A stretch of 64,000 nucleotides of DNA from NCBI RefSeq assembly GCF_002001045.1, contig NZ_MUNR01000005.1, positions 1 to 64,000 of the forward strand, read 5' to 3'. The position numbers and the translations under genes are program-made. Below, piece by piece: positions 22,385 through 30,824 of this stretch (position 1 is its first letter; the number at the start of each line of letters is the position of its first letter). The notes under the pieces are model-generated. The model saw nothing but the letters and a program-made list of their open reading frames with translations. It was not told where the DNA came from and did not search any database. Origin of the DNA: Rhodanobacter sp. C01. Lineage in GTDB: Bacteria; Pseudomonadota; Gammaproteobacteria; Xanthomonadales; Rhodanobacteraceae.

Positions 22385-23751
22385 CGCTGCTGCAGGAAGG
22401 CGAACAGCGCGCGCAGGCCCATCGCCTCGCCACCGCGTGGCCGGCCCGGACGATCGCTGTCGTTCCAGGCATAGGTGTCCAGATGCAGCCACGGCGTGCC
22501 GTCCGGCACGAAGCGTTCCAGGTACAGCGCCGCGGTGATCGCACCGGCATGCCGCGAGGGGCCGGCATTGGCGAAGTCGGCCAGGTAGGAATCAAGCATC
22601 CGGCGGTACGGACGCCACAGCGGCAACCGCCACAGCGGATCGTTGACTGCATGACCGGCGGCCAGTGCGGTCGCGGCGACAGTCTCGTCGTTGGTGAACA
22701 GCGCCGGCAGGTCCGGCCCCAGCGCCACGCGCGCGGCGCCGGTGAGCGTGGCGAAATCGACAATCAGTTCCGGCTGCTGCTCGGCGCCGTAGGCCAGCGC
22801 ATCGCACAGCACCAGCCGCCCTTCGGCGTCGGTGTTGTCGATCTCGACGGTGTGGCCGGCGCGGGTGGTGATCACTTCGCCCGGACGCATCGCGTTGCCG
22901 GCCACCGCATTCTCCACCGCCGGAACCAGCAGGGTCAGGCGCACCGGCAGCTTCGCCTGCATGATCAATCCGGCCAGCGCGATGGCGTGCGCGGCGCCGC
23001 CCATGTCCTTCTTCATCCAGCGCATGCCGTCGGAGGATTTCAGGTCGAGGCCGCCGGTGTCGAAGCACACGCCCTTGCCGATCACCACCAGTTTCGGATG
23101 GCTGGCCTTGCCCCAGTTCAGTTCGACCAGGCGCGGTGCGCGATGGCTGGCACGGCCGACGGCATGAATGGTCGGAAAGTTGGCCTTTAGCAATTCGTCG
23201 CCAACCCATTCGCGCACCTTGGCCTTGTGTGTCTTGCCCAGCTGCTTGATCGCATGGGCAAGCTGCTGCGGCCCCATGTCCTCGGTCGGTGTGTTGACCA
23301 GGTCGCGTACCTGGCCGGTGGCCTGCACCAGGGGAGCCAGCTGCTGCAGCTCGGCGGCGGACACGGCAAGCCGCGCCGGTGCGCGCTTCGGCTGGCGATA
23401 ACGGATGAACTGATAGGCGCCCAGCGCCCAGCCGAGTGCGGCCTGGGCGGTATCGGCCAGCACGCCTTCGGCGGCGAGATGGTAGCTCGCATCGGGCAGG
23501 CTGCATGGCAGCGCAGCCAGCGCGCCAAGCGCATCGTGCGCATCGACGCCGGCCAGCACGCGTACCAGCTTGCCGCCGGCATCGGACAGCAACGCAAAGG
23601 TGCCCGGGGCAGCCTCGAAGCCGCTGTCGCTCAGCCAGCGACGTTGCGCGGCGGTAAGTCGCCGACGCGTGGCCGCGTAGTGCGCCGCGTCGGTGGTCTC
23701 GATGGCGATGCTGTGGCGGTTGCCGGGCTGGCGTTCGATCAGGGCGGACAT
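22372..23751 (-). CDS. M17 family leucyl aminopeptidase
   Basis: Dinuclear metal aminopeptidase, cytoplasmic. From the ATG at 23751 (Shine-Dalgarno GAAGGATT eight bases before) the product is 459 residues; longer readings back to 23991 lack support. The PepA-type catalytic domain is in the C-terminal half, with GKGVCFDTGGLDLK (metal Lys and Asp) and NTDAEGRLVLCDALAYG (metal Asp and Glu, catalytic Arg). The N-terminal domain is divergent from E. coli PepA, so DNA-binding roles of PepA should not be assumed. Confidence 0.92.
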   Translation of the reverse strand: MSALIERQPGNRHSIAIETTDAAHYAATRRRLTAAQRRWLSDSGFEAAPGTFALLSDAGGKLVRVLAGVDAHDALGALAALPCSLPDASYHLAAEGVLADTAQAALGWALGAYQFIRYRQPKRAPARLAVSAAELQQLAPLVQATGQVRDLVNTPTEDMGPQQLAHAIKQLGKTHKAKVREWVGDELLKANFPTIHAVGRASHRAPRLVELNWGKASHPKLVVIGKGVCFDTGGLDLKSSDGMRWMKKDMGGAAHAIALAGLIMQAKLPVRLTLLVPAVENAVAGNAMRPGEVITTRAGHTVEIDNTDAEGRLVLCDALAYGAEQQPELIVDFATLTGAARVALGPDLPALFTNDETVAATALAAGHAVNDPLWRLPLWRPYRRMLDSYLADFANAGPSRHAGAITAALYLERFVPDGTPWLHLDTYAWNDSDRPGRPRGGEAMGLRALFAFLQQRYRG

Positions 23752-23839
23752 GCGGAATCCTTCAGGCGTGCAGGTGCGGTATGTCATGCGACTGCGTGAC
23801 AGTCGATCGGCAATGATCGCGCGTTTTGCCGTGCGCTGC

Positions 23840-24538
23840 CTATGGTGGCTGCTGTGCTTCGAGCCAGTCGGCGAGCGTGGCCAGATCGGGCAGGTCCAGC
23901 TCAGGCGGTGCGCCCAGTTCGTTCGGCCAGGATTCGCCATTGCGGTTGATCCACGCCGTGCGCAGGCCTGCATCGCGTGCACCGGCCACATCCATCACCG
24001 GGTCGTCGCCCACGTGCAGTATCTGCGCAGGCAGCACGCCGAGCTGTTCGGCGGCAGCCAGAAAGATGCGCGGATCGGGCTTGGCCACGCCACTGTCTCG
24101 CGCGCAGATGTGGTGGGCGAAATGAGTATGGATGCCGATGCGCTGCAGGTCGGCGTTGCCGTTGGTCAGGCTCGCCAGCGGCCAGCGCGCGGTGATGCGT
24201 TCGAGTGCGGGCAGGCTGTCCGGATACAGCTCCACGCTGTTGCGTGCGGCGAAGTAGATTTCCCACAACGCATCCACTGGCGCCGCGACGATGCCGCAGC
24301 TGGTGAATACGTGCTCAAGGGTGAGCTGGCGCTGGGTGGTGAAGTCATGCGCCAAGTCGAGCCGTTCGGCGGCGACCCGGGCGCGCAATTCGCGCATGGC
24401 CGCAACCGGCCATGCGCGTGCGACATCGGGATAGTGCTGCTGCAGCCACGCGTCGACCGCCAGGTCGGCGCGTTCCAGGGCCGGCAGCACCGGCCACAGG
24501 GTGTCGTCCAGATCCAGCGTCAGCGCGAGTATCTGCAC
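23840..24538 (-). CDS. HAD-superfamily hydrolase (YigB-like phosphatase)
   Basis: A 232-residue class I HAD phosphatase. Motif I is LDLDDTL with nucleophile Asp9 and acid/base Asp11; motif II SLTNGN, motif III Lys in GVAKPDP, motif IV VGDDPVMDV. A helical cap (about residues 20-110) makes it a subclass I enzyme like YigB, which acts on a riboflavin intermediate and other sugar phosphates; the true substrate is open. It lies 12 bases downstream of the phosphate-binding-protein/LysM gene on the same strand. Confidence 0.88.
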   Translation of the reverse strand: MQILALTLDLDDTLWPVLPALERADLAVDAWLQQHYPDVARAWPVAAMRELRARVAAERLDLAHDFTTQRQLTLEHVFTSCGIVAAPVDALWEIYFAARNSVELYPDSLPALERITARWPLASLTNGNADLQRIGIHTHFAHHICARDSGVAKPDPRIFLAAAEQLGVLPAQILHVGDDPVMDVAGARDAGLRTAWINRNGESWPNELGAPPELDLPDLATLADWLEAQQPP

Positions 24539-24550
24539 GACACCGCTTGC

Positions 24551-25768
24551 TCAGTGGTCGCTGACGCGGAGTACCTGGCCGAGCTTGATCTGGTCGCCCT
24601 TGAGGTGGTTCCACTCGCGCAATTGGGCCACGGTGACGGTATTGTTCTTCGCAATCAACGACAAGGTATCGCCCTTGACCACGGTATACGTGGCGCCGGC
24701 CTTGCTCTCGTTGCTGGCCACCTTGCTGGCGGTGTCCGGTTCACTGACCTTGGCGGCACTCGCGACGGCGTGGCTGCTCGTGGCGGGAGCCGGCGCCGCA
24801 GCCATCGTGCTTGGCGTGGTGACGATGTGACCTGGCCGCACACCCAGCTCGGCAAAGATCTGGTTGCTGCGCGCGTCCTCCATCGAGGCCAGGGCGATAC
24901 CGTCCTGATACGGCAGCACCGCGTGCACGCGCATCGCGGCCTTGGCGGCATCGGTTTGCAGGAAGTCGATGAAGGCCTGGACCTGGACGGCCTTCGGGCT
25001 GCGCGGATTGGTCACCAGGTAGACCGGGGTGTACAGCAGATAGGTGCCATTGCCGATGCTGGTGGCGTTCGGTGCGATGCCGTTGATCGCCACGGCCTTG
25101 AGCTTGGGATTGCCGCTGATGTCGGCCAGTGTGGCTGCACCCAGACCGTTCGGGTTGAGCTCGATACCTTCCTCGAGCTTGTGCGTATTGACGTACAGAC
25201 GTGGTGCGGCGACCGGCTGGTTGCCGCGTCCGAACAGCAGGTTGCGCAGGCTGTATTCCACGCCGTCGCCAGGGCTGGCCACCGCGTAGACATCGATCGG
25301 CGTGTTGTTGCCACCGACCTCGCTCCAGTTGGTGATCTTGCCGTAGTAGATGTCGTGCACCTGCTTCAGCGTGAGGCTGCGCACCGGATTGGAGGCATTG
25401 GTGATGATCACCAGCGCATCCCAGGCCACCGGAGTGAACGCGAGGTTGGTGTTTTCCGCGCTGCCGTCGCTGGCGCGCAGGCTACCGGCCAGATCGGCGG
25501 TGCCGATGGATACCGCATCGATGCCCGAGGCCGTGTTGAATGGCTGCAGCTCGAGATTGCCCTTGCCGCTCTTCTGCCAGGCGAGCGCCACTTCGTCGAC
25601 GACACCGGTGGCCGTGGCCACATCGCCGCGCCAGATCAGGGTGGGGCCTTTCGCTGGAGTGGACTTGGCGTGCGTGCGCGGGTGGGTCTTGGCGGCGAAC
25701 GCGGGTGCCGTGATGAAGCAGGCCCCGATCAGGGCGACGGACAGCAGGCGGGTAAGACGAACAGACAT
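24551..25768 (-). CDS. PstS-like phosphate-binding protein fused to a LysM domain
   Basis: A 405-residue exported protein. The ATG at 25768 places a signal peptide at once (MSVRLTRLLSVALIGACFI, cut near AFA/AK); an upstream in-frame start at 25837 is unlikely. Residues about 45-310 form a PBP-like-2 fold similar to PstS (IWRGDVATATGVVDEVALAW, LTLKQVHDIYYGKITNWSEVGG, TYLLYTPVYLVTNP). After an Ala/Ser linker the last about 48 residues are a LysM motif (YTVVKGDTLSLIAKNN). Known PstS proteins lack LysM, so this one may hold a phosphate or other anion sensor on peptidoglycan. No pst transporter genes are adjacent. Confidence 0.85.
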   Translation of the reverse strand: MSVRLTRLLSVALIGACFITAPAFAAKTHPRTHAKSTPAKGPTLIWRGDVATATGVVDEVALAWQKSGKGNLELQPFNTASGIDAVSIGTADLAGSLRASDGSAENTNLAFTPVAWDALVIITNASNPVRSLTLKQVHDIYYGKITNWSEVGGNNTPIDVYAVASPGDGVEYSLRNLLFGRGNQPVAAPRLYVNTHKLEEGIELNPNGLGAATLADISGNPKLKAVAINGIAPNATSIGNGTYLLYTPVYLVTNPRSPKAVQVQAFIDFLQTDAAKAAMRVHAVLPYQDGIALASMEDARSNQIFAELGVRPGHIVTTPSTMAAAPAPATSSHAVASAAKVSEPDTASKVASNESKAGATYTVVKGDTLSLIAKNNTVTVAQLREWNHLKGDQIKLGQVLRVSDH

Positions 25769-25995
25769 GGTGTTGGGGAACCCCGGCGTGATTTGAGTAC
25801 GGTGAAGACGCGAGTATGTCGCCTTGTGGGCTTTCATACGTGAATGCAGCAGGGTATTTCATCGGCCTGAATACAAAACATCAAGCACTTTCATGTGTTT
25901 GCGCCGGGATATGCGGTCAGGTTGTGCGCCGGCGCACGCCAGTGGCCGGTCCGTGGCGCGATTTGCGCCTCTGCCACGGATCGGCGATTTCCCAT

Positions 25996-27396
25996 TCAGT
26001 TGATCAACACGTAATGACTGCCGTTGTCGTCTGCCACCACCAGCGCCAGCTGACGCAGGTGCACCTTGGCCAGGCCGCGCAGCATGTTCAGGCTGGTGAT
26101 GCGCTGGTTGCCGATGCCAATCAGCAGGTCGCCGGCACTCAGGCCGGCACGTGCAGCCCGGCTGCCCGGCTGCACCGCGCTGATCGCCACGCCAAACATA
26201 CCTTGGGCGCGCTGGTCGTCGCTGAGGTCGCTGAAGCGCACGCCGGCCAGGCGCGCATCGAGCTGGCCACCTTCGACGCTGGCCAGCTTGAGCGGACTCA
26301 GGCTGACGCCGAGCTGGTGGCTCTGGCCGTCGCGCAATACGCCCAGCTGTACCGTGCTGCCCAGCGGCAGCAGGCCCTCGGCATTGCGCAGCTCCTGAAC
26401 GCTGCGCAGCGGTTTGCCATTGAGCGTGGTCAGCACGTCGCCGGGTTGCAGGCCGGCCTGCTCGGCGGCGGAGCCGGCACTGACGCTGGTTACCACCACG
26501 CCGTTGCTGTCCTTCAGTTTGAGCAGCTGGGCAATCCGCGGCGTAATCGCCTGCGTCTGCACGCCAAAGCTGCCGCGCTGCACCTTGCCGTGCGCCACCA
26601 GTTGCGCCATCACCTCGCCGGTGATGGCGGTGGGGATCGCGAAGCCGATGCCGACGTTACCGCCCGAAGGCGAAAGGATCATCGTGTTGATGCCGACCAG
26701 CTCGCCGCGCAGGTTCACCAGCGCACCGCCGGAATTGCCGGGATTGATCGAGGCGTCGGTCTGGATGAAGTTCTGGTAGCCGGTACTGTCCGAATCCGAG
26801 CTACCCAGCCCCGATCGGCCCAGTGCGGAGACGATGCCGGAGGTCACCGTCTGGCCGAGCCCGAACGGGTCGCCCACCGCGACCACATAGTCGCCCACGC
26901 GAAGTTTGGTCGAGTCGGCCAGTGGCAGCGCCTGCAGGTTCTGCGCGGGGATCTGCACCACCGCCACGTCGGTCGCCGGATCGGTGCCGATCAACTTCGC
27001 CTTGAAGTTGCGTCCGTCCTGCAGGGTCACCGTGATGTCGTCGGCGCTGCCGACCACATGGTTGTTGGTCAGCACGTAGCCCTTGGCCGCGTCCACGATC
27101 ACGCCCGAGCCGAGGCTCTGTTCGGTGCGCTCCTGCGGCGTGTCGGGCAGGCCGAACAGCTGGCGCAGTACCGGGTCGCTAAAATACGGATTGCTGACCG
27201 CCACCCGCGTCTTCGTCGAGATGTTCACCACCGCTGGCGTCACGCGTTCCAGCATCGGTGCCAGCGACGGCATTGGCTGGCCATCGACGGCTGCCGGCAG
27301 CGCGGCGGCGGAGCTGGTGCCCGGCACGAGGCCGATGACGATGGCGGCCAGCAGGCCGGTCAGCCAGTGCGAAAGGCGGGGAAGGCGGGGCGACAT
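25996..27396 (-). CDS. degQ: Do-family periplasmic serine protease/chaperone (DegP/DegQ)
   Basis: A 466-residue HtrA protease with signal peptide (residues 1-31). The catalytic triad is His in LTNNHVVG, Asp in ATDVAVVQ and Ser in NPGNSGGALVN. Two PDZ domains follow (from about residue 265, VQTQAITPRIAQLLKL, and from about residue 370). It degrades or holds misfolded envelope proteins. Length and the lack of a long Q-linker fit DegQ or the Xanthomonadales MucD-like form better than E. coli DegP. A strong Shine-Dalgarno (AAGGAGGATTCC) precedes the ATG and a sigma-E-like promoter lies about 50 bases further up. Confidence 0.95.
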   Translation of the reverse strand: MSPRLPRLSHWLTGLLAAIVIGLVPGTSSAAALPAAVDGQPMPSLAPMLERVTPAVVNISTKTRVAVSNPYFSDPVLRQLFGLPDTPQERTEQSLGSGVIVDAAKGYVLTNNHVVGSADDITVTLQDGRNFKAKLIGTDPATDVAVVQIPAQNLQALPLADSTKLRVGDYVVAVGDPFGLGQTVTSGIVSALGRSGLGSSDSDSTGYQNFIQTDASINPGNSGGALVNLRGELVGINTMILSPSGGNVGIGFAIPTAITGEVMAQLVAHGKVQRGSFGVQTQAITPRIAQLLKLKDSNGVVVTSVSAGSAAEQAGLQPGDVLTTLNGKPLRSVQELRNAEGLLPLGSTVQLGVLRDGQSHQLGVSLSPLKLASVEGGQLDARLAGVRFSDLSDDQRAQGMFGVAISAVQPGSRAARAGLSAGDLLIGIGNQRITSLNMLRGLAKVHLRQLALVVADDNGSHYVLIN

Positions 27397-27448
27397 GGAA
27401 TCCTCCTTGGGGACAGGGCGATGGTTTCAGGGTGATGCAGGCTGCTGA

Positions 27449-27476
27449 TTCGACCTGGCGGCGGCTTGCCGGTTCC
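27449..27476 (-). promoter_or_regulatory. Possible sigma-E (RpoE) promoter of the degQ-like gene
   Basis: On the minus strand GGAAC (27472-27476) is followed after 18 bases by TCGAA (27449-27453), in line with the RpoE consensus GGAACTT-N15-17-TCnnA. The predicted start of transcription would be about 45 bases before the degQ ATG. HtrA genes are classic RpoE targets. Only the pattern supports this. Confidence 0.4.
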
Positions 27477-27578
27477 ATCCGGCCAGCCGCGGGCGCGGCG
27501 TCAGTTTTCGTTGGCGTTTGCCGTGCCTGGCACTTTACATCCGACGGCAGCAGGGTTAACTTTCCTACCCGATCACAA

Positions 27579-27594
27579 CCACAACATCTTGTGG
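27579..27594. promoter_or_regulatory. NrdR box upstream of nrdJ
   Basis: CCACAACATCTTGTGG is a 16-base near-palindrome fitting the NrdR consensus acaCwAtATaTwGtgt at nearly all conserved core positions (C4, A5, A6, A8, T9, T11, T12, G13). It lies 207 bases before the class II ribonucleotide reductase start. NrdR boxes usually come in pairs about 31 bases apart; I do not see a clear second copy. The rest of the 27397-27800 gap holds no gene that I can see. Confidence 0.65.
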
Positions 27595-27800
27595 CTGGGT
27601 GCTGACGCTGTAACAAGTGCTGGTGCTGACTAGCGTACTCTTGAGGGGGAGTCGTTGTCGTCGGAAAGTAGCTGGCGCATGGGCCGGAGGGCAATCTTCC
27701 GTGGCCTGTCGACAGTCACAGATGCGGCGTAACAACGCCGTCGATCAAATAAATATAAGCAACGGGCGCCGCGAGGCCGCACCGGGAGGTCAGGAAGCCG

Positions 27801-29999
27801 ATGAGCACAGTGCGTGCGCCAGTCACAAATTCAGCCCCAGGCTCAAACCAGAACCCAGTCCAGAACGCCAGCATGAGTCGTGATGCCGCCGTGGAAATTC
27901 CGCTGCAACCCGCGTCCTGGGATATCTGGGACAAGAAATACCGCCTCAAGGCGAAGTCCGGCGAGCCCGTCGATGGCAGCATCGACGAGACCTACCAGCG
28001 CGTGGCGCGTGCCTTGTCCGACGTGGAAGCGAGCGACGAGTTGCGTGGCCACTGGTACGAGCGCTTCCTGTGGGCGCTGCGCCGCGGTGCGATCCCCGCC
28101 GGCCGCATCACCTCCAACGCCGGCGCGCTGGCGCACAAGCCGGCCACCTCCACGATCAACTGCACCGTCTCCGGCACCATCCGCGATTCGATGGACGACA
28201 TCCTGGAGAAAGTGCACGAGGCCGGCCTCACGCTGAAGGCCGGCTGCGGCATCGGCTACGAATTCTCCACGCTGCGTCCGCGTGGCGCGTACGTGTCGGG
28301 CGCCGGTGCGTACACCAGCGGCCCGCTGTCGTTCATGGATATCTACGACAAGATGTGTTTCACGGTGTCGTCCGCTGGCGGCCGCCGCGGCGCGCAGATG
28401 GGCACGTTCGACATCAGCCATCCGGACGCCAAGGAATTCATCCGCGCCAAGCGCGAGGATGGCCGCCTGCGCCAGTTCAACCTGTCGCTGCTGATCACCG
28501 ACGGCTTCATGGAAGCGGTCGAGCACGACCAGGACTGGCCGCTGGTGTTCCCGGTACACGTCAAGGAGAAGGACGAGGTCGACCTGACCGATTCCGCGAA
28601 GGTGGTCTGGCGCGAATGGCCGACCCACGAGAACTACGTCGACCGCGAGGACGGCCTGGTCGCCTGCAAGATCTACAGCCACATCCGCGCGCGGCACCTG
28701 TGGGACATGATCATGGTCTCGACGTATGACTACGCCGAGCCTGGTTTCATCCTGATCGACAAGGTCAACGAGATGAACAACAACTGGTGGTGCGAGCACA
28801 TCCGCGCCACCAATCCGTGTGGTGAACAGCCCTTGCCCCCTTACGGGTCGTGCCTGCTCGGCTCGATCAACCTGACCACTTTCGTGCGTGACCCGTTCGG
28901 CCCCAAGGCGCGTTTCGACTGGGACGAGTACCGCGAAGTGGTGAAGGTGTTCACCCGCATGCTCGACAACGTGGTCGAGATCAACGGCCTGCCGCTGGAA
29001 CAGCAGCGCCACGAGATCATGTCCAAGCGCCGCCATGGCATGGGCTTCCTCGGCCTCGGCTCCACCGTGACCATGCTCAAGATGCGTTACGGCAGCGCCG
29101 ACGCGGTGAGCTTCACCGAGGACGTCTCGCGCGAGATGGCCGTGGCCGGCTGGGAAATGGCGCTGGATCTGGCCAAGGAGAAGGGTGCGGCGCCGATCCT
29201 GCTGCGCGACTTCACCGTCACCGGCGACATGCTGCGCAAGCGCCCGGAAATGGTTGCCGACGGTTACAAGGTCGGCGACAGCATCCCCGGTCGCGTGCTG
29301 CACGCCAAGTACAGCCGCTACATGCAGCGCATCGCCACGGTGGCGCCGAACCTGGTGGCCGAACTGGCCGAGACCGGCGCGCGCTTCACCCACCACAGCT
29401 CGATCGCGCCGACGGGCACAATCTCGCTGTCGCTGGCCAACAACGCCAGCAACGGCATCGAGCCGAGCTTCGCGCACAGCTATTCGCGCAACGTGATCCG
29501 CGAGGGCAAGAAGTCGAAGGAGAAGGTCGAGGTGCTCAGCTACGAGCTGCTCGCCTACCGCGCGCTGATCAATGCCGACGCCAAGGCGTTCACCGACGAG
29601 GCGGCCAACAAGCTGCCGGACTACTTCGTGGCCGCCGACGACATCAGCCCGAAGCAGCACGTCGATATCCAGGCCGCCTCGCAGTTGTGGATCGATTCAT
29701 CGATCTCCAAGACCGCCAACGTGCCCACCGATTACCCCTACGAAGACTTCAAGGACATCTATTTCTACGCCTACAAGCAGGGCCTGAAAGGGTGCACCAC
29801 GTTCCGCTTCAACCCCGCCGCATTCCAGGGCGTGCTGGTCAAGGAATCCGACCTGGAAAATACCCTCTACCGCTTCGAGCTGGAGGACGGTAGTGTTGTC
29901 GAACTGAAAGGCAACGAGCAGGTGGAGTACGACGGCGAAATGCATTCCGCCGCCAACCTCTTCGATGCCTTGAAGGAAGGGTATTACGGCAAGTTCTAG
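27801..29999 (+). CDS. nrdJ: Adenosylcobalamin-dependent (class II) ribonucleotide reductase, catalytic subunit NrdJa
   Basis: Reduces ribonucleotides to deoxyribonucleotides using adenosylcobalamin, independent of oxygen. The 732-residue protein holds the ten-stranded RNR barrel: the redox Cys in TINCTVSGT, the motif AGCGIGYEFS, the thiyl-radical Cys in NPCGEQPLPPYGSC and the phosphate-binding APTGTISL. It ends at about ALKEGYYGKF, without the C-terminal CxxC reductant tail found in one-piece NrdJ; that part is encoded at 30825-31565. ATG at 27801 is preceded by AGGAAGCCG; a Met at residue 25 is an alternative start. An NrdR box lies upstream. Confidence 0.93.
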   Translation: MSTVRAPVTNSAPGSNQNPVQNASMSRDAAVEIPLQPASWDIWDKKYRLKAKSGEPVDGSIDETYQRVARALSDVEASDELRGHWYERFLWALRRGAIPAGRITSNAGALAHKPATSTINCTVSGTIRDSMDDILEKVHEAGLTLKAGCGIGYEFSTLRPRGAYVSGAGAYTSGPLSFMDIYDKMCFTVSSAGGRRGAQMGTFDISHPDAKEFIRAKREDGRLRQFNLSLLITDGFMEAVEHDQDWPLVFPVHVKEKDEVDLTDSAKVVWREWPTHENYVDREDGLVACKIYSHIRARHLWDMIMVSTYDYAEPGFILIDKVNEMNNNWWCEHIRATNPCGEQPLPPYGSCLLGSINLTTFVRDPFGPKARFDWDEYREVVKVFTRMLDNVVEINGLPLEQQRHEIMSKRRHGMGFLGLGSTVTMLKMRYGSADAVSFTEDVSREMAVAGWEMALDLAKEKGAAPILLRDFTVTGDMLRKRPEMVADGYKVGDSIPGRVLHAKYSRYMQRIATVAPNLVAELAETGARFTHHSSIAPTGTISLSLANNASNGIEPSFAHSYSRNVIREGKKSKEKVEVLSYELLAYRALINADAKAFTDEAANKLPDYFVAADDISPKQHVDIQAASQLWIDSSISKTANVPTDYPYEDFKDIYFYAYKQGLKGCTTFRFNPAAFQGVLVKESDLENTLYRFELEDGSVVELKGNEQVEYDGEMHSAANLFDALKEGYYGKF

Positions 30000-30093
30000 G
30001 AACGCGTACACCCGCAGGGTCTCGGCAAGTTTTGAAACGTCGCCCGTCTCGGGCGTGTGACATTCAAGAAATCCATCGGAGGGGAACACCAGC

Positions 30094-30726
30094 ATGTCCA
30101 TCGATAACGAAATTGAAGTGAGCAGCACACCGGTTGTCACCGAAGCGCCAGCCGTCGCCCTGCCGGTTCTGCCGGACGTGGCACCGGTGGCTGCTGCGCC
30201 TGCGCCGGCGAAGAAAAAGCCGGCGGTCAAGAAGAAGGCTGCGCCGAAGAAGGCTGCAGCAAAGAAAGCAGCACCGAAGAAAGCCGCTGCCAAGAAGGCT
30301 GCACCGAAGAAGGCGGCTGCCAAGAAAACCGCCAAGAAGGCTGCCAAGAAAGTAGCGAAGAAAGCTGCCAAGAAGACTGCCAAGAAGGCTCCGGCCAAGA
30401 AGGTCGCGAAGAAGGCCGTCAAGAAAGTTGCCAAGAAAGCCTCCGCCGCGAAGAAAGCGGTGAAGAAGGTGGCAAAGAAAGTCGCCAAGGTGGCCAAGAA
30501 GAAGGTCGCCAAGGTCGCAAAGAAGGTCAGCAGCAAAAAGTCGGCCAGCAAGAAGAAGGCCGCACCGAAGAAGGCGGCAGCGAAGAAGTCCGCCGGCACC
30601 AGGAAAGGTGCAAGCAAGAAGGCCGTCGCCAAGACGGCCAAGAGGTCCACTGCCAGCAAGAAGGTAGTCAAGGCGGCAAAGAAGAAAGTCGTCGCCAGGA
30701 AAAAGACTGCCGCAAAAAAGAAGTAA
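30094..30726 (+). CDS. Histone H1-like, lysine/alanine-rich DNA-binding protein
   Basis: A 210-residue protein with an acidic/hydrophobic N-terminus of about 42 residues (MSIDNEIEVSS to PAPA) and then a low-complexity tail of AKKAAPKKAAAKK-type repeats, about half Lys and Ala. Such tails resemble the C-terminal domain of eukaryotic H1, chlamydial Hc1 and Pseudomonas AlgP, and bind DNA without sequence specificity. A Shine-Dalgarno (GGAGGGG) is 11 bases before the ATG. It sits exactly between the two halves of the class II ribonucleotide reductase, so it may share their transcript. Repeat-rich DNA here is prone to length changes. Confidence 0.9.
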   Translation: MSIDNEIEVSSTPVVTEAPAVALPVLPDVAPVAAAPAPAKKKPAVKKKAAPKKAAAKKAAPKKAAAKKAAPKKAAAKKTAKKAAKKVAKKAAKKTAKKAPAKKVAKKAVKKVAKKASAAKKAVKKVAKKVAKVAKKKVAKVAKKVSSKKSASKKKAAPKKAAAKKSAGTRKGASKKAVAKTAKRSTASKKVVKAAKKKVVARKKTAAKKK

Positions 30727-30735
30727 GCACCACTG

Positions 30736-30766
30736 CATCCGGCCCGGCCTTGCGCCGGGCCGGATG
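30736..30766. terminator. GC-rich hairpin after the histone-like gene
   Basis: A perfect 13-bp stem CATCCGGCCCGGC/GCCGGGCCGGATG (30736-30748 with 30754-30766) with loop CTTGC begins ten bases after the stop codon. No T-run follows, so it could partly terminate or stabilise the upstream message and lower nrdJb expression relative to the H1-like gene. Confidence 0.6.
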
Positions 30767-30824
30767 ATCCATGCACCAGGCCGTGTCCATTCCGGCACCA
30801 ACACTAAAAAAAGAAGCGAACCGC

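Noticed and set aside
27630-27800. Cobalamin riboswitch before the B12-dependent nrdJ
   Set aside because: I looked for the B12 box and the surrounding helices in the 170 bases before the gene and did not find them; short GC hairpins alone are not enough.
27843-29660. 605-codon ORF antisense to nrdJ and similar long antisense frames over other genes
   Set aside because: High-GC coding genes give long open frames on the opposite strand; the sense proteins here are clearly conserved.
30210-30720. AAG/GCC-rich stretch as a CRISPR or satellite repeat
   Set aside because: The periodicity follows codons of a Lys/Ala-rich protein with its own ribosome site; there are no spacers.
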